Origin: Streptomyces sulfonofaciens
Lineage (GTDB): Bacteria; Actinomycetota; Actinomycetes; Streptomycetales; Streptomycetaceae
Assembly: GCF_014656295.1 (NCBI RefSeq)
Contig: NZ_BNCD01000003.1
Location: 472,155-536,154, forward strand
DNA length: 64,000 bases
Direction of reading: 5' to 3'
Of the stretch, positions 49,738-58,727 are shown in pieces (the stretch's first letter is position 1; each line of letters opens with the position of its first letter). The notes beneath the pieces were generated by a model. The model saw only the letters and a list, made by a program, of their open reading frames with translations, did no database searches and had not been told where the DNA came from. Made by a program: the position numbers and the translations under genes.

Positions 49738-51195
49738 CTAGGTGATCCTCACCGGATCGGTACCGGTGGCGCTGTGCCGCTGCGCCCACGCCTGCAGCGC
49801 GGTCCGGCAGGCGTGGTCCAGGTGGTGCAGGCCCGACAGGTCCAGCTCGACGGGCCGGTCCTGCGGCAGCGCCTCAAGGCTCTCCAGGAGCTTCGGCAGC
49901 CGGAGGAACGTCGCGTTGCCCAGCAGCCGCACCTGGACAGGCCCGGCACCCTTGTCGGTGACCTCCAGACGGACCTGCGACGCCTCCCAGGCCGCCTTGG
50001 CGACGGCCAGGCCCAGCCCGATGAGCACGCCCTCGAACATGCTCACCATCACGATGGACACCGCCGTGACCGCGAGGATCAGCACCTCGCCACGGCGCTC
50101 CCGCCACAGCCCCAGCACCTGCCGCGCCGGAATCAGTTTGAACCCGGCGTGGACCAGCACCGCAGCCAGTGCAGGAAGCGGGATCAGCGTGAGCGCGGAC
50201 GGCAGCAGCGCCGCGAACAGCAGCAGCCAGACGCCGTGCAGCACCCGCGAGAGCTTGGTGCGCGCGCCCGCCCGCACATTTGCGGAGCTGCGCACGATCA
50301 CCGCGGTCATCGGCAGGGCGCCGAGCAGCCCGCAGACCGTGTTGCCGGCCCCCTGGGCCATCAGTTCGCGGTTGTAGTGGGTCCGCGGCCCGTGGTGCAT
50401 CCGGTCCACGGCGGCCGCGCTGAACAGGCTCTCCGCCGAGGCGATCAGGGTGAAGGCCAGCACGGTGCCGATCACGCCCGGCTCGACGAGCCGGCCGAGA
50501 TCGGCGAGTGCGGGTGGCTGCACGGCCGCGAGCAGACCGTCCACCCGCACCTCGGCCACGGGCAGGCCGAGGGCCAGCGAGACGAGGGTGGCCATCGCCA
50601 CGGCGGCGAGCGGACCGGGCACCGCACGCACCCGGGCCGGCAGCCGCTGCCAGAGCACCAGCACCGCGATGGTGGCCGCGCCGAGCAGCAGCGAGGCCCG
50701 CGCGGAGGTGGAGACCACCGCGTCGGCGAGCATCCCCGGCAGGCCGATGATCTTGTCGGGTCCTGAGTCGGGGGCCTTGGCCCCGGCCATCGAGTAGAGC
50801 TGTCCCGCGATCAGGACGAGCCCGATCCCGGTGAGCATGCCCTCGACCACCGACACCGAGATCGCCCGGAACCAGCGCCCCCAGCCCAGGGCGCCGAGCA
50901 GGAGCTGGAACAGGCCGGTGGCCAGCACCACCGCGCCGAGCACCGACAGGCCGTGGTCGCGGGTTGCCTCGAAGACCAGGACGGTCAGTCCCGCCGCGGG
51001 CCCCGACACCTGGAGGCTGCTGCCCGGCAGCAACCCGGTGACCAGGCCGCCGACGATGCCGGTGATCAGGCCGAGTTCCGCGGGCACCCCGGAGGCGACG
51101 GCGATGCCGACGCACAGCGGCAGGGCCACCAGGAAGACGACCCAGGACGCTGCGAAGTCCTGCCGCCAGTGGGCGGCGTGCACCCGGGTCCTCAC
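49738..51195 (-). CDS. SulP-family anion transporter with STAS domain
   Basis: Membrane anion carrier (sulfate, bicarbonate or carboxylate), 485 residues. The transport domain of 10-14 helices begins near residue 14 (ASWVVFLVALPLCVGIAVAS), has VSGPAAGLTVLVF near 65, the conserved NRELMAQGAGNTVCGLLGALP near 273 and ILAVTAVSIVMVSMFEGVLIG near 370. The C-terminal STAS domain (about 395-485) includes ELDLSGLHHLDHACRTALQ. No carbonic anhydrase gene is adjacent, so the anion is uncertain. The start is uncertain: GTG 51195 fits the family, but no clear Shine-Dalgarno precedes it and an earlier start is possible. Confidence 0.87.
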   Translation of the reverse strand: MRTRVHAAHWRQDFAASWVVFLVALPLCVGIAVASGVPAELGLITGIVGGLVTGLLPGSSLQVSGPAAGLTVLVFEATRDHGLSVLGAVVLATGLFQLLLGALGWGRWFRAISVSVVEGMLTGIGLVLIAGQLYSMAGAKAPDSGPDKIIGLPGMLADAVVSTSARASLLLGAATIAVLVLWQRLPARVRAVPGPLAAVAMATLVSLALGLPVAEVRVDGLLAAVQPPALADLGRLVEPGVIGTVLAFTLIASAESLFSAAAVDRMHHGPRTHYNRELMAQGAGNTVCGLLGALPMTAVIVRSSANVRAGARTKLSRVLHGVWLLLFAALLPSALTLIPLPALAAVLVHAGFKLIPARQVLGLWRERRGEVLILAVTAVSIVMVSMFEGVLIGLGLAVAKAAWEASQVRLEVTDKGAGPVQVRLLGNATFLRLPKLLESLEALPQDRPVELDLSGLHHLDHACRTALQAWAQRHSATGTDPVRIT

Positions 51196-51544
51196 GGCGA
51201 CCCGAGCGAGTCGGTGCCCGGCCGGAGGGCGGGCACGGTACCGATGGGGCAGGCCGCCGCGGCGGGCGCGGCGGAGTCGGGGCGGACGGGTGTCCCGGGG
51301 CCGGCGGGGCCGCGGGAGCGGCGCCGCCTGCGTATGTGTGCGTGCTCGGTCAGTGACTGCAATGTGGTGTGCCTCCAGCGCGCTCCGCCGCACGGCGGGC
51401 GCCTCGTCTGGGAAGGGGTGTCGCGGAAGGCGGGCGGGCACGCGCGCACGGCGGACCGGTGCGTCGTCGGACCGGTCCGGGCGGCGGGCACGCCGACCCG
51501 GGGGCGGGCACGGCCGTCAGCGGGGACGCCGGGCCGCCGGGCCG
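51196..51544. other. 349-bp gap upstream of the SulP gene
   Basis: Open frames here are Arg/Pro-rich and unconvincing. A TTGCAG-like -35 with a weak CATACG-like -10 on the minus strand near 51330-51362 might serve the SulP gene, but the spacing is poor. I see no other supported element. Confidence 0.35.
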
Positions 51545-51940
51545 TCAGTGGCGGAAGACCTGGAGCAGGGTGAGGCGCTGGGCCGCGGGTGCGCTCCGGG
51601 ACGGCGTGCCGCCGCCCTCGGGCCGGGGGTGCCGGGCACCCGGGTGCTGCGCGGTGCCGCGCACCCGGTGGCCGTGCCCGGGGGCGTGGAGGGTGCCGGT
51701 GCCGTCGCGGCGGCGTGCCTGGCCGCCGGTGCGGACGACCTCGTCCTTGACCAGCTCGCCCTCGCCGCCGGAGCGGCTGGTGCCGCCGCCGCTCCCGCCG
51801 CCCGCGCCGTTCGCCGGCCCCTGGGTGGTGGTGGCGGTGGCGGCCTGTGCCGTGGCCGCGGCGGTGACGCAGCCGGCCACCAGGAGCAGCAGCACGCTCG
51901 CCATCGCGACGAGGACGCGGACACCAGCGCTCCTGGCCAT
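51545..51940 (-). CDS. Small putative lipoprotein
   Basis: 131 residues. The signal sequence ends in a lipobox (LLLLVAGC, Cys near 24), followed by an Ala/Thr/Gly/Ser-rich low-complexity spacer and a His/Arg/Gly-rich tail (LHAPGHGHRVRGTAQHPGARH). No domain recognised; the composition suggests a disordered surface protein. ATG at 51940 with GGGGGGAT upstream. The weak complexity of the mature part lowers confidence that it is functional. Confidence 0.6.
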   Translation of the reverse strand: MARSAGVRVLVAMASVLLLLVAGCVTAAATAQAATATTTQGPANGAGGGSGGGTSRSGGEGELVKDEVVRTGGQARRRDGTGTLHAPGHGHRVRGTAQHPGARHPRPEGGGTPSRSAPAAQRLTLLQVFRH

Positions 51941-52122
51941 GCCCTCATCCCCCCGGTGTGCATGCCGACGACGTCCGGTGACGGCACGGGTCCGCGCACC
52001 CGCAGACGCCGGCCGGTCGTCCGGCCGCTGCCGCTGCGCACACCTTGCATGACATCAAGCCATGACAACCAGAGGCGGCATCGCAAACGCGCCATGCCCC
52101 GCAGGGCCCGGAGAGTGCCAGG

Positions 52123-52962
52123 TCAGGGGGTGTGAGGGGGCGCGCTCAAGGGGCGCTCAAGGATCACTCGCCCGCCCAGCTCGATCTGTCCGCCGGGGCC
52201 GGGCGCCGTGAGGATCTGGGATCCGCGGCCCTGGCGGATGTTGAGGGCACGGCCGAGTTCCGCGGTGAGCAGCAGGGCCCCGGCACCGGTCGGCCCCGTC
52301 GCCCCGGTCGCCCCGGTCGCCCCGTCGTCGGCCGGGCCGTCGGCGCGGCCGGGGAGGGCACGTGCCCTGACGCGGCCCGCCCGTTCGTCCTCCCAGGCCC
52401 AGGCGTACTCCCCGCGCCCGGCCGCGGGGGCCGAGGCGGCCGGCGGCGGGGCTGGCAGCGCGTCGACCTCCGCGGCCGACGCGTACCGCCGCAGGGTGCC
52501 CTGCCGGTGCCCCGGGGGCACGGCGGGCGTCGGCGCGGCCCACTCCGGGTGGGCCTCGATCCAGGTGAACTCGCCGTCGCAGCGGGCGCCCACCACGCCC
52601 GCGGGGGTGATGAGTTCGGGCAGGTCGAGCAGCCAGGCGGCACCGACGCAGCAGTGCCCGGCGAACGCCGCGCGGAGCGTGGGCGTGTAGAGGTCGATCG
52701 CGCCGCGTTCGGGGTCGTCGACGAAGACGGTGCAGTTGCGGCCGAGTCGGGCCGCGAGCGCCTGACGGCCGGCGGTGCCGGGCACGGCCGAGCCGTCCCT
52801 GACGACCCCGAGGCCCTCGCCACCGCGGCCGTCGGGCCCGCAGAACACCCGAAGGACGTCAAGGGTGCCGAGGGCGCCGGGTCCACCGAGGCCGTCGAGT
52901 CCGCCGAACGCGGCGCGGGCGCCCGCGCCGCGTTCGGCGCGCGGCCGATCGGGTTCGCTCAC
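52123..52962 (-). CDS. PhzF-family isomerase-like protein
   Basis: 279 residues of the diaminopimelate-epimerase/PhzF fold. Seen: DVLRVFCGPDGRGGEGLGVV near 33 in place of the usual DVF-x(n)-GNPLAVV, NCTVFVDDPERGAIDLYTPT near 75, AFAGHCCVGAAWLL near 97 (the GH element of PhzF), and a C-terminal LLLTAELGRALNIRQGRGSQ near 225, the R-Q-G-R-GS-x(2) signature of the family. The catalytic Glu of PhzF is probably the EGLG position, but alignment is uncertain. Repeated GAT codons in the linker give a short ATGATG-type peptide repeat. GTG at 52962 has no Shine-Dalgarno; TTCAAT lies 6 nt upstream. Divergent from efeO. Confidence 0.78.
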   Translation of the reverse strand: MSEPDRPRAERGAGARAAFGGLDGLGGPGALGTLDVLRVFCGPDGRGGEGLGVVRDGSAVPGTAGRQALAARLGRNCTVFVDDPERGAIDLYTPTLRAAFAGHCCVGAAWLLDLPELITPAGVVGARCDGEFTWIEAHPEWAAPTPAVPPGHRQGTLRRYASAAEVDALPAPPPAASAPAAGRGEYAWAWEDERAGRVRARALPGRADGPADDGATGATGATGPTGAGALLLTAELGRALNIRQGRGSQILTAPGPGGQIELGGRVILERPLSAPPHTP

Positions 52963-53181
52963 CGGGGAATTGAAACACCCGTACGGCCGGGGCGGCAGCC
53001 GCTCCCCGCCGATCGGTGGAACGCGTCTCTCCGGGCGGTGGTCGAGCGCCGGGATTCTTGACCGGATAACGATCCCTTGACCTCGACATGACCGCGCCTT
53101 GGCAAACCTGTTACCACTTTGTGTCCACGGCGTATGCACGGGTTCCCATGAGAGACGAATCACTGCACATACGGGTGTTAC

Positions 53182-53216
53182 TGAGGTAAGCCTCAGATAA
53201 CTTAGGCGTGCCTCAC
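53182..53216. promoter_or_regulatory. Two iron-box-like sites upstream of efeO
   Basis: TGAGG-TAAG-CCTCA (53182-53195) and TTAGGC-GTG-CCTCAC (53202-53216) both resemble the TTAGGTTAGGCTAACCTAA site bound by DmdR1/IdeR-type iron regulators. They lie about 75-105 bp before efeO, in the 327-bp divergent gap (52963-53289) that holds no gene. Confidence 0.65.
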
Positions 53217-53289
53217 TATCCGTCCGGATTCCGTCCATCGCCGAGCGGTCCCCCGGTGGCCGCCCACCTGACCCGCACTGGAGCCCCGT

Positions 53290-54435
53290 ATGCGAGCCGC
53301 CAGACTCTCCGCAGTCACCGCCGCCACCGCCGCCACGGCACTGGCCTGCGTCACCGGGTGCACGCAGAAGAGCGGTGCCGACAGCGGCGACGCCATCAAG
53401 GTCACCGCGGCGGACACCCGTTGCGACACGTCGGCCGAGCGGACGCCGGCCGGGCAGGTCACGCTCTCGATCGAGAACAAGGGCTCCCAGGCGACCGAGG
53501 TGGAGATCCTCTTCCCGGACGACCGGATCGTCTCCGAGAAGGAGAACATAGGCCCCGGCACCCACTACACCCTGACCGCGGAGATCAAGGCCGGCTCGTA
53601 CGAGATCGCCTGCCGGCCGGGCATGAAGGGGCACGGCGTACGGCAGAAGCTCACCGTGACGGGCGGGGGCGGGAGCACCGCCCGGGACCCCGGGGCGGAC
53701 CGGGCGGTGGCCGCGTACCGGACCTACGTGCAGGAGCAGGCCGACCAGACCCTGCCGAAGGTGAAGGTCTTCGCGGACGCCGTCGAGAAGGGCGACCTGG
53801 AAGCCGCGAAGAAGGCGTACGCGCCGTCGCGGATCGGCTGGGAGCGCACCGAGCCGGTCGCCGAGTCGTTCGGCGACATCGACCCCGAGGTCGACACCCG
53901 CGCGGACGGCCTGGAGGCCGGGCAGAAGTGGACCGGCTGGCACCGCCTGGAGAAGGCCCTCTGGCAGGACGGGAGGATCGGCCCGGCGGAGAAGCAGCTC
54001 GCCGGTCAGCTCGTGAAGAACCTGACCGACTGGCAGGCCCGGGTCGGCAAGGCCGTGATCACCCCGAGCTCGATGGCCAACGGCGCCAAGGAACTCCTCG
54101 ACGAGGTCGCCACCGGCAAGGTCACCGGCGAGGAGGACCGCTACTCGCACACGGACCTGGTCGACTTCAAGGCCAACGTGGAGGGCGCGCAGAAGGCGTA
54201 CGAGCTACTGAAGCCGGTGGCCGCACGGCACGACGCGGCGCTGACCAAGGAGCTCGACAAGCAGTTCACGGCCCTGAACAGGCTGCTCGACACGTTTTCC
54301 AAGGGTGCCCCGGGTTCGTACACGTTCACGTCGTACGACAAGGTGGACAAGGCGGACCGCAAGGAGCTGTCGGACGCGGTCAACGCGCTGGCGGAGCCGC
54401 TGTCCAAGCTCGCCGCCGCGGTGGTCGCCCGGTAG
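53290..54435 (+). CDS. efeO: EfeO iron-uptake lipoprotein
   Basis: Extracytoplasmic iron-binding component of the EfeUOB system, 381 residues. Signal peptide with lipobox VTGC (Cys near 25). An N-terminal cupredoxin-like domain (about 35-125) keeps the Asp/Glu/Cys/Met residues DTRCDTSAE near 40 and IACRPGMKGHG near 103. The M75/imelysin-like helical domain (about 135-380) carries the signature GWHRLEKALW near 215, with the HxxE metal motif. ATG at 53290, GGAG about 8 nt upstream. First gene of efeO-efeB-efeU behind the iron boxes. Confidence 0.93.
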   Translation: MRAARLSAVTAATAATALACVTGCTQKSGADSGDAIKVTAADTRCDTSAERTPAGQVTLSIENKGSQATEVEILFPDDRIVSEKENIGPGTHYTLTAEIKAGSYEIACRPGMKGHGVRQKLTVTGGGGSTARDPGADRAVAAYRTYVQEQADQTLPKVKVFADAVEKGDLEAAKKAYAPSRIGWERTEPVAESFGDIDPEVDTRADGLEAGQKWTGWHRLEKALWQDGRIGPAEKQLAGQLVKNLTDWQARVGKAVITPSSMANGAKELLDEVATGKVTGEEDRYSHTDLVDFKANVEGAQKAYELLKPVAARHDAALTKELDKQFTALNRLLDTFSKGAPGSYTFTSYDKVDKADRKELSDAVNALAEPLSKLAAAVVAR

Positions 54436-54523
54436 CCGGGCGGCGCCGCGGGCCACGGCGTGCCCCGGCGCCCTCGTTCGGTCCGCACACCGAGCAGTTC
54501 ACCGAGTCGATCAGGCAGGAGCC

Positions 54524-55954
54524 ATGGCGGAAGAGGTCGCAGCAGGCGCCGGGCAGCAGGGCGCCCAGGAGACCCCCGGGGCGGCAGGGCCCGAGCGGGG
54601 GGACACCGCGGCGGGCCCGCGGGACCAGGGGATTGCGTCGGACGGCCCCGCGGCGGGCGGGTCCGCGGCGGGCGGGTCCGCGGCGGGCGGGTCCGCCACG
54701 AGCGGCGCCGACGGTGGCCGCCCGCGGACCCCCTCGCGGCGCGCCCTGCTCGGCTGGGGCGGTGCCGGCCTCGCGCTGGGCGCCGCGGCGGCGGGCGGTG
54801 CCACGGCCGCGGTGGAGTCGGGCGGCGGGGGGCCCGGCGCGGCGGACGCCGCCGCCGTGCCGTTCCACGGTCCGCACCAGGCCGGCATCGCCACCGCCGT
54901 CCAGGACCGGCTGCACTTCGCGGCGTTCGACGTGAAGACCACCGACCGCGCCGAGTTCGTCCGACTGCTCAAGGACTGGACGGCCGCGGCGGCCCGGATG
55001 ACCGGCGGGCACACGGTGGGCCACGGTGCCTTCGGCGAGCTGCCGGAGGCACCGCCGGACGACACCGGCGAGGCCCTCGGCCTCCCGCCGTCCCGGCTCA
55101 CCCTGACCCTGGGCTTCGGCCCGTCCCTCTTCACGAAGTTCGGCCTGGCCGACCGGCGTCCCGACGCGCTGGTCGACCTGCCGAAGTTCCCCGGCGACAA
55201 CCTGGACCCGGCACGCAGCGGCGGCGACCTGTGCATCCAGGCCTGCGCGGACGACCCGCAGGTGGCGGTGCACGCGATCCGCAACCTGGCCAGGATCGGC
55301 TTCGGCACGGTGGCGATCCGCTGGTCCCAGCTCGGCTTCGGCAAGACCTCCTCGACCACGCCCGACGCGCAGACACCGCGCAATCTGATGGGCTTCAAGG
55401 ACGGCACCCGCAACATCGCGGGCACCGACACCAAGCGCCTGGACACCCACGTCTGGGTCGGCGCGCAGGACGGTCCGCACTGGATGACCGGCGGCTCCTA
55501 CCTGGTGGCGCGCCGGATCCGGATGAACATCGAGACCTGGGACCGCACCTCGTTGCAGGAGCAGGAGGACGTCTTCGGCCGGGACAAGGGCGAGGGGGCG
55601 CCGGTCGGCAAGGCCAAGGAGCACGACGAGCCGTTCCTGAAGGCCATGAAGCCCACCGCGCACGTACGGCTCGCGCACCCGGACTCCAACCAGGGCGCGA
55701 CCATCCTGCGCCGCGGCTACTCCTTCACGGACGGCACCGACGGCCTGGGCCGCCTGGAGGCGGGCCTGTTCTTCCTCGCCTACCAGCGGGACGTGCGCAA
55801 GGGCTTCATACCGGTGCAGCGGCACCTGGCGCGCCAGGACGCGCTGAACGAGTACATCCAGCACGTCGGCTCCGCCGTCTTCGCGATCCCCCCGGGTGTG
55901 CGGGACGGCCGGGACTGGTGGGGCAGCACGCTGTTCGGCAAGAGCGACGACTGA
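54524..55954 (+). CDS. efeB: EfeB, Tat-exported DyP-type heme peroxidase
   Basis: Heme peroxidase of the Efe system that oxidises ferrous iron or frees heme iron outside the membrane; 476 residues. A 65-residue Gly/Ala-rich N-terminus contains three perfect 15-bp repeats (54649-54693; SAAGG units) before a twin-arginine motif SRRALLGWGGAGLALGAAAA near 73. DyP motifs: LTLGFGPSLFTKF near 190, GFKDGTRN near 290 (the GxxDG motif with distal Asp), and HVRLAHPDSNQG near 385 in the proximal His region. AGGAG precedes the ATG at 54524. Sits 88 bp after efeO and 11 bp before efeU. Confidence 0.93.
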   Translation: MAEEVAAGAGQQGAQETPGAAGPERGDTAAGPRDQGIASDGPAAGGSAAGGSAAGGSATSGADGGRPRTPSRRALLGWGGAGLALGAAAAGGATAAVESGGGGPGAADAAAVPFHGPHQAGIATAVQDRLHFAAFDVKTTDRAEFVRLLKDWTAAAARMTGGHTVGHGAFGELPEAPPDDTGEALGLPPSRLTLTLGFGPSLFTKFGLADRRPDALVDLPKFPGDNLDPARSGGDLCIQACADDPQVAVHAIRNLARIGFGTVAIRWSQLGFGKTSSTTPDAQTPRNLMGFKDGTRNIAGTDTKRLDTHVWVGAQDGPHWMTGGSYLVARRIRMNIETWDRTSLQEQEDVFGRDKGEGAPVGKAKEHDEPFLKAMKPTAHVRLAHPDSNQGATILRRGYSFTDGTDGLGRLEAGLFFLAYQRDVRKGFIPVQRHLARQDALNEYIQHVGSAVFAIPPGVRDGRDWWGSTLFGKSDD

Positions 55955-55965
55955 GAGGACGGGCC

Positions 55966-56949
55966 GTGTTCGGCAACTATCTGATCGGGCTGCGCGAGGG
56001 CCTGGAGGCGAGCCTCGTCGTCTGCATCCTCATCGCCTATCTGGTGAAGACCGGGCGGCGGGACGCCCTGCGGCCCGTCTGGACGGGTGTGGCGGTGGCC
56101 ATCGTGCTGGCGCTGGCCTTCGGCTGCGCGCTGACGTTCGGCTCGCAGGAGCTGACGTTCGAGGCGCAGGAGGGCCTGGGCGGCTCGCTGTCGGTCATCG
56201 CGGTCGGCCTGGTGACCTGGATGGTCTTCTGGATGCGCCGCACCGCCCGGCACCTGCGCGCCGAACTGCACGGGAAGCTGGACAGCGCGCTGCGGATGGG
56301 CACCGGGGCCCTGGTCGTCACGGCCTTCCTCGCGGTCGGCCGGGAGGGCCTGGAGACCGCGCTGTTCGTGTGGGCGTCGGTGCGCGCGTCCAGCGACGGC
56401 ACGCACGGACCGCTCATCGGAGTGGTGCTCGGACTGCTGACCGCGGTGCTGCTCGGCTGGCTCTTCTACCGGGGTGCGATCCGTATCAACCTGGCGAAGT
56501 TCTTCACCTGGACCGGGGGCATGCTGGTGGTCGTGGCGGCCGGTGTGCTCGCCTACGGCTTCCACGACCTTCAGGAGGCGGACCTCCTCGGCGGCCTGAA
56601 CCACCTGGCCTTCGACATCAGCGGCACCATCCCGCCGGACAGTTGGTACGGCACGCTCCTCAAGGGCGTGTTCAACTTCCAGCCGGATCCCACGGTGCTC
56701 CAGGCCTGGGTCTGGCTGGTGTACCTGGTCCCGACGCTCGCGCTGTTCCTCCTGCCGGTAGGGTTCGGGCCCGGGAAGGGCGAGGTGAAGGGTTCCGATG
56801 CACACTCTGCGGGCGCCGGGCAGGCGCGGGTTCCGGCTGGTGGGGCGACCGGCGATGACGGCGGCACTGGTGACGGCGCTGTGGGCGACGGCCGGGTGCG
56901 TGACGGTGCACGGGGAGCGGGAGGTCATCCCGTCCGCGACCAGAACTGA
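55966..56949 (+). CDS. efeU: EfeU ferric/ferrous iron permease (FTR1 family)
   Basis: Membrane iron channel partner of EfeO and EfeB, 327 residues with seven predicted helices. Both FTR1 iron motifs are present: GLREGLEASLVV near residue 8 and VGREGLETALFV near 126 (R-E-G-L-E). The last 57 residues (after LFLLPVGFGPGKGEV near 270) are a hydrophilic Gly/Asp-rich tail whose DNA overlaps the start of the next gene in another frame. GTG at 55966, 7 nt after GAGGA. Confidence 0.92.
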   Translation: MFGNYLIGLREGLEASLVVCILIAYLVKTGRRDALRPVWTGVAVAIVLALAFGCALTFGSQELTFEAQEGLGGSLSVIAVGLVTWMVFWMRRTARHLRAELHGKLDSALRMGTGALVVTAFLAVGREGLETALFVWASVRASSDGTHGPLIGVVLGLLTAVLLGWLFYRGAIRINLAKFFTWTGGMLVVVAAGVLAYGFHDLQEADLLGGLNHLAFDISGTIPPDSWYGTLLKGVFNFQPDPTVLQAWVWLVYLVPTLALFLLPVGFGPGKGEVKGSDAHSAGAGQARVPAGGATGDDGGTGDGAVGDGRVRDGARGAGGHPVRDQN

Positions 56950-57817
56950 CGCGGGCGGCGCCCTGAAGGCGTTCGTCACCGCCTACAACAAGGCCGACAA
57001 GGCGTACGACCCGGCGCTGGACGCGAACCGCGTCACCGGCGCCCTGAGCGCCATCAACCAGTCCGGGCTGAAGGCCAAGCACGCCAACAACCCGCGGGGC
57101 AACCCGGACCACACCGACCTCGAACTGACGAACCCGCACTACACCATTCCCAAGATGGCGGGGTGGCCGAAGTTCTTCGTCGTGGAGGCGGACACCGACC
57201 GCGACCGGGACGACGACCCCCGGCTGGACAACAGTTGGCTGCTGGTGTTCACCCGCGGCGGCTCCCACCAGCCGTGGCAGGCGTCGTACCTGACCGTCCT
57301 CTCCCCCGCGGACCTGCCCCGGTTCGCCGTGGGCGAGGACGGCCTCGCCGAGCCCGTGCGAGGCGGCGAGCCGGGCCTCGCCGTGGCGCCGGAACAGCTC
57401 AGCAGCGCCTACACGACGTACCTGGACAAGGGCGGGGAGAAGTTCGCGCCCGGTGCGCAGACCTCCGGGTGGCGCGAGCAGCGCGAGAAGAACGCCACCC
57501 GCCCCGGCCTGTCCACCCAGTACATCGACGAGCCCGTGACGGACGGCGCCTACGCGCCCGTGGGCCTGCGCACCGAGGACGGCGGCGCGCTGGTCTTCTT
57601 CACCAGCCGCCACTTCGAGAAGACGACCGCGGCCAAGGGCGTCAACCTGAACGTCAGCCCCGATGTGAAGGCGCTCACCACCGGCGACGTCAAGCAGTCC
57701 ATCACCCTGGAGCGGATCTCCAACCAGGTGGTGCTCGACCCGCCGAGGACCGCGCGGAACGCCCGGGTGCGGATCCTGAGCCGGATCCAGGGGCTGACGG
57801 GGGCCAAGGGCGAGTGA
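56798..57817 (+). CDS. Putative lipoprotein of unknown function overlapping efeU
   Basis: 339 residues from ATG 56798 (AAGGG 5 nt upstream), exported by a signal with lipobox TAGC (Cys near 34). The mature part is coherent alpha/beta sequence (LKAFVTAYNKADKAYDP near 56, FVVEADTDRDRDDDPRLD near 127, SWLLVFTRGGSHQPWQASYL near 147, VLDPPRTARNARVRILS near 312). It resembles actinobacterial exported DUF8094-like proteins, though I cannot confirm that. It shares 152 nt with the efeU 3' end in a different frame, and third-position GC supports it from about 56800. Role with the Efe system unknown. Confidence 0.82.
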   Translation: MHTLRAPGRRGFRLVGRPAMTAALVTALWATAGCVTVHGEREVIPSATRTDAGGALKAFVTAYNKADKAYDPALDANRVTGALSAINQSGLKAKHANNPRGNPDHTDLELTNPHYTIPKMAGWPKFFVVEADTDRDRDDDPRLDNSWLLVFTRGGSHQPWQASYLTVLSPADLPRFAVGEDGLAEPVRGGEPGLAVAPEQLSSAYTTYLDKGGEKFAPGAQTSGWREQREKNATRPGLSTQYIDEPVTDGAYAPVGLRTEDGGALVFFTSRHFEKTTAAKGVNLNVSPDVKALTTGDVKQSITLERISNQVVLDPPRTARNARVRILSRIQGLTGAKGE

Positions 57818-57823
57818 CGGGCC

Positions 57824-57844
57824 CGGCGCCCTCGTCGGGCGCCG
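57824..57844. terminator. Stem-loop closing the Efe operon
   Basis: CGGCGCCC (57824-57831) and its complement (57837-57844) give a perfect 8-bp stem with a 5-nt loop, 6 bp after the lipoprotein stop and before the convergent gene. Confidence 0.7.
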
Positions 57845-57861
57845 CCCACCGGCCGCGCGGC

Positions 57862-58578
57862 TCAGCCCCGCAGCGGCCAGCTCACGGACAGCGGGTCGCC
57901 GGAGAAGCGCGCCGCCGCGTCGGTCAGCACCTCCAGCAGGGACAGCGGGTCGGGCAGCGGGTGCTCGGGGCCGCGCACCCAGCAGACGCGGTGGCCGTCG
58001 GGCAGCCGGGCCGGCGGCAGGAGGACGTACGACCCCCGGCAGTGCCACCGCAGGCCGGGGTGCTCGTCCATGGTCTCCGGGTGGCAGTCGAGCTCGCACG
58101 GCCACCACTCGTCCTCGTCCTCGGGCGTGCCGCGGGTCAGGGTGAAGAACAGCATCCGCCCGTCGCCCGACTCCGCGACGGGGCCGACCTCGATGCCGGA
58201 GGCGAGCAGCCGGTCCAGGGCCTGGCGCCCGGCCTGGACCGGTACGTCGAGCACATCGTGGACCCGGCCGGTCGCGGTGATGAAGTTGGCCTCCGGCTGG
58301 CTCTCGATCCACCGCTCGACCTGCGCGCGGTCGGTCGTGGACTGGGTCTGCCAGGCGAACGAGACCGGGTGGCGGGCGGGCGTGGGGCAGCCGACGCGGT
58401 CGCACGAGCACCGGTAGCCGTGGGGGTGGGCGGCGGGCGCGAGCGGCAGTCCCGCCCCGGCGGCGGCGAGCAGCAGGGCCGCGCGTCCGCCGTCGTCCCC
58501 GGTCTCCTTGGGGCGGCGCCGCAGCCACTGGGAAATCCTGCCCTGCCCTCCGGCCCACCGGCCGAACTCAGCGCCCAT
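57862..58578 (-). CDS. Bifunctional primase/polymerase-domain protein
   Basis: 238 residues matching the N-terminal Prim-Pol domain that is common in Streptomyces as a stand-alone protein. Features: AALLLAAAGAGLPLAP near 33, a Cys-rich segment YRCSCDRVGCPTPARHPVSF near 55-74, ERWIESQPEANFITATGR near 88, LASGIEVGPVAESGDGRMLF near 124 and RGSYVLLPPARLPDG near 181. The metal Asp/Glu pattern of replicative Prim-Pols is not obvious, and no helicase or phage gene is nearby, so I treat it as a chromosomal gene of unknown role. ATG at 58578 with GAGGGG about 5 nt upstream. Confidence 0.8.
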   Translation of the reverse strand: MGAEFGRWAGGQGRISQWLRRRPKETGDDGGRAALLLAAAGAGLPLAPAAHPHGYRCSCDRVGCPTPARHPVSFAWQTQSTTDRAQVERWIESQPEANFITATGRVHDVLDVPVQAGRQALDRLLASGIEVGPVAESGDGRMLFFTLTRGTPEDEDEWWPCELDCHPETMDEHPGLRWHCRGSYVLLPPARLPDGHRVCWVRGPEHPLPDPLSLLEVLTDAAARFSGDPLSVSWPLRG

Positions 58579-58727
58579 GTATCCCCTCGCTCACCCTCGT
58601 GCCGGCCGTCGCCCGCTGCCCGGGTGTGCACGGAAACGCCGGCAGGTTCCCTTCATCGTCCCATCATCCTGCGCCCCGTGTGGCCCGAGCCCGCATCCGG
58701 GGTGCGGTGCGGCGGGTGCGGGACGGC

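Noticed and set aside
57862-58578. Primase/polymerase-domain gene as evidence of an integrated plasmid or phage
   Set aside because: No integrase, attachment site, helicase or structural gene nearby; stand-alone Prim-Pol domain genes are common in Streptomyces chromosomes.
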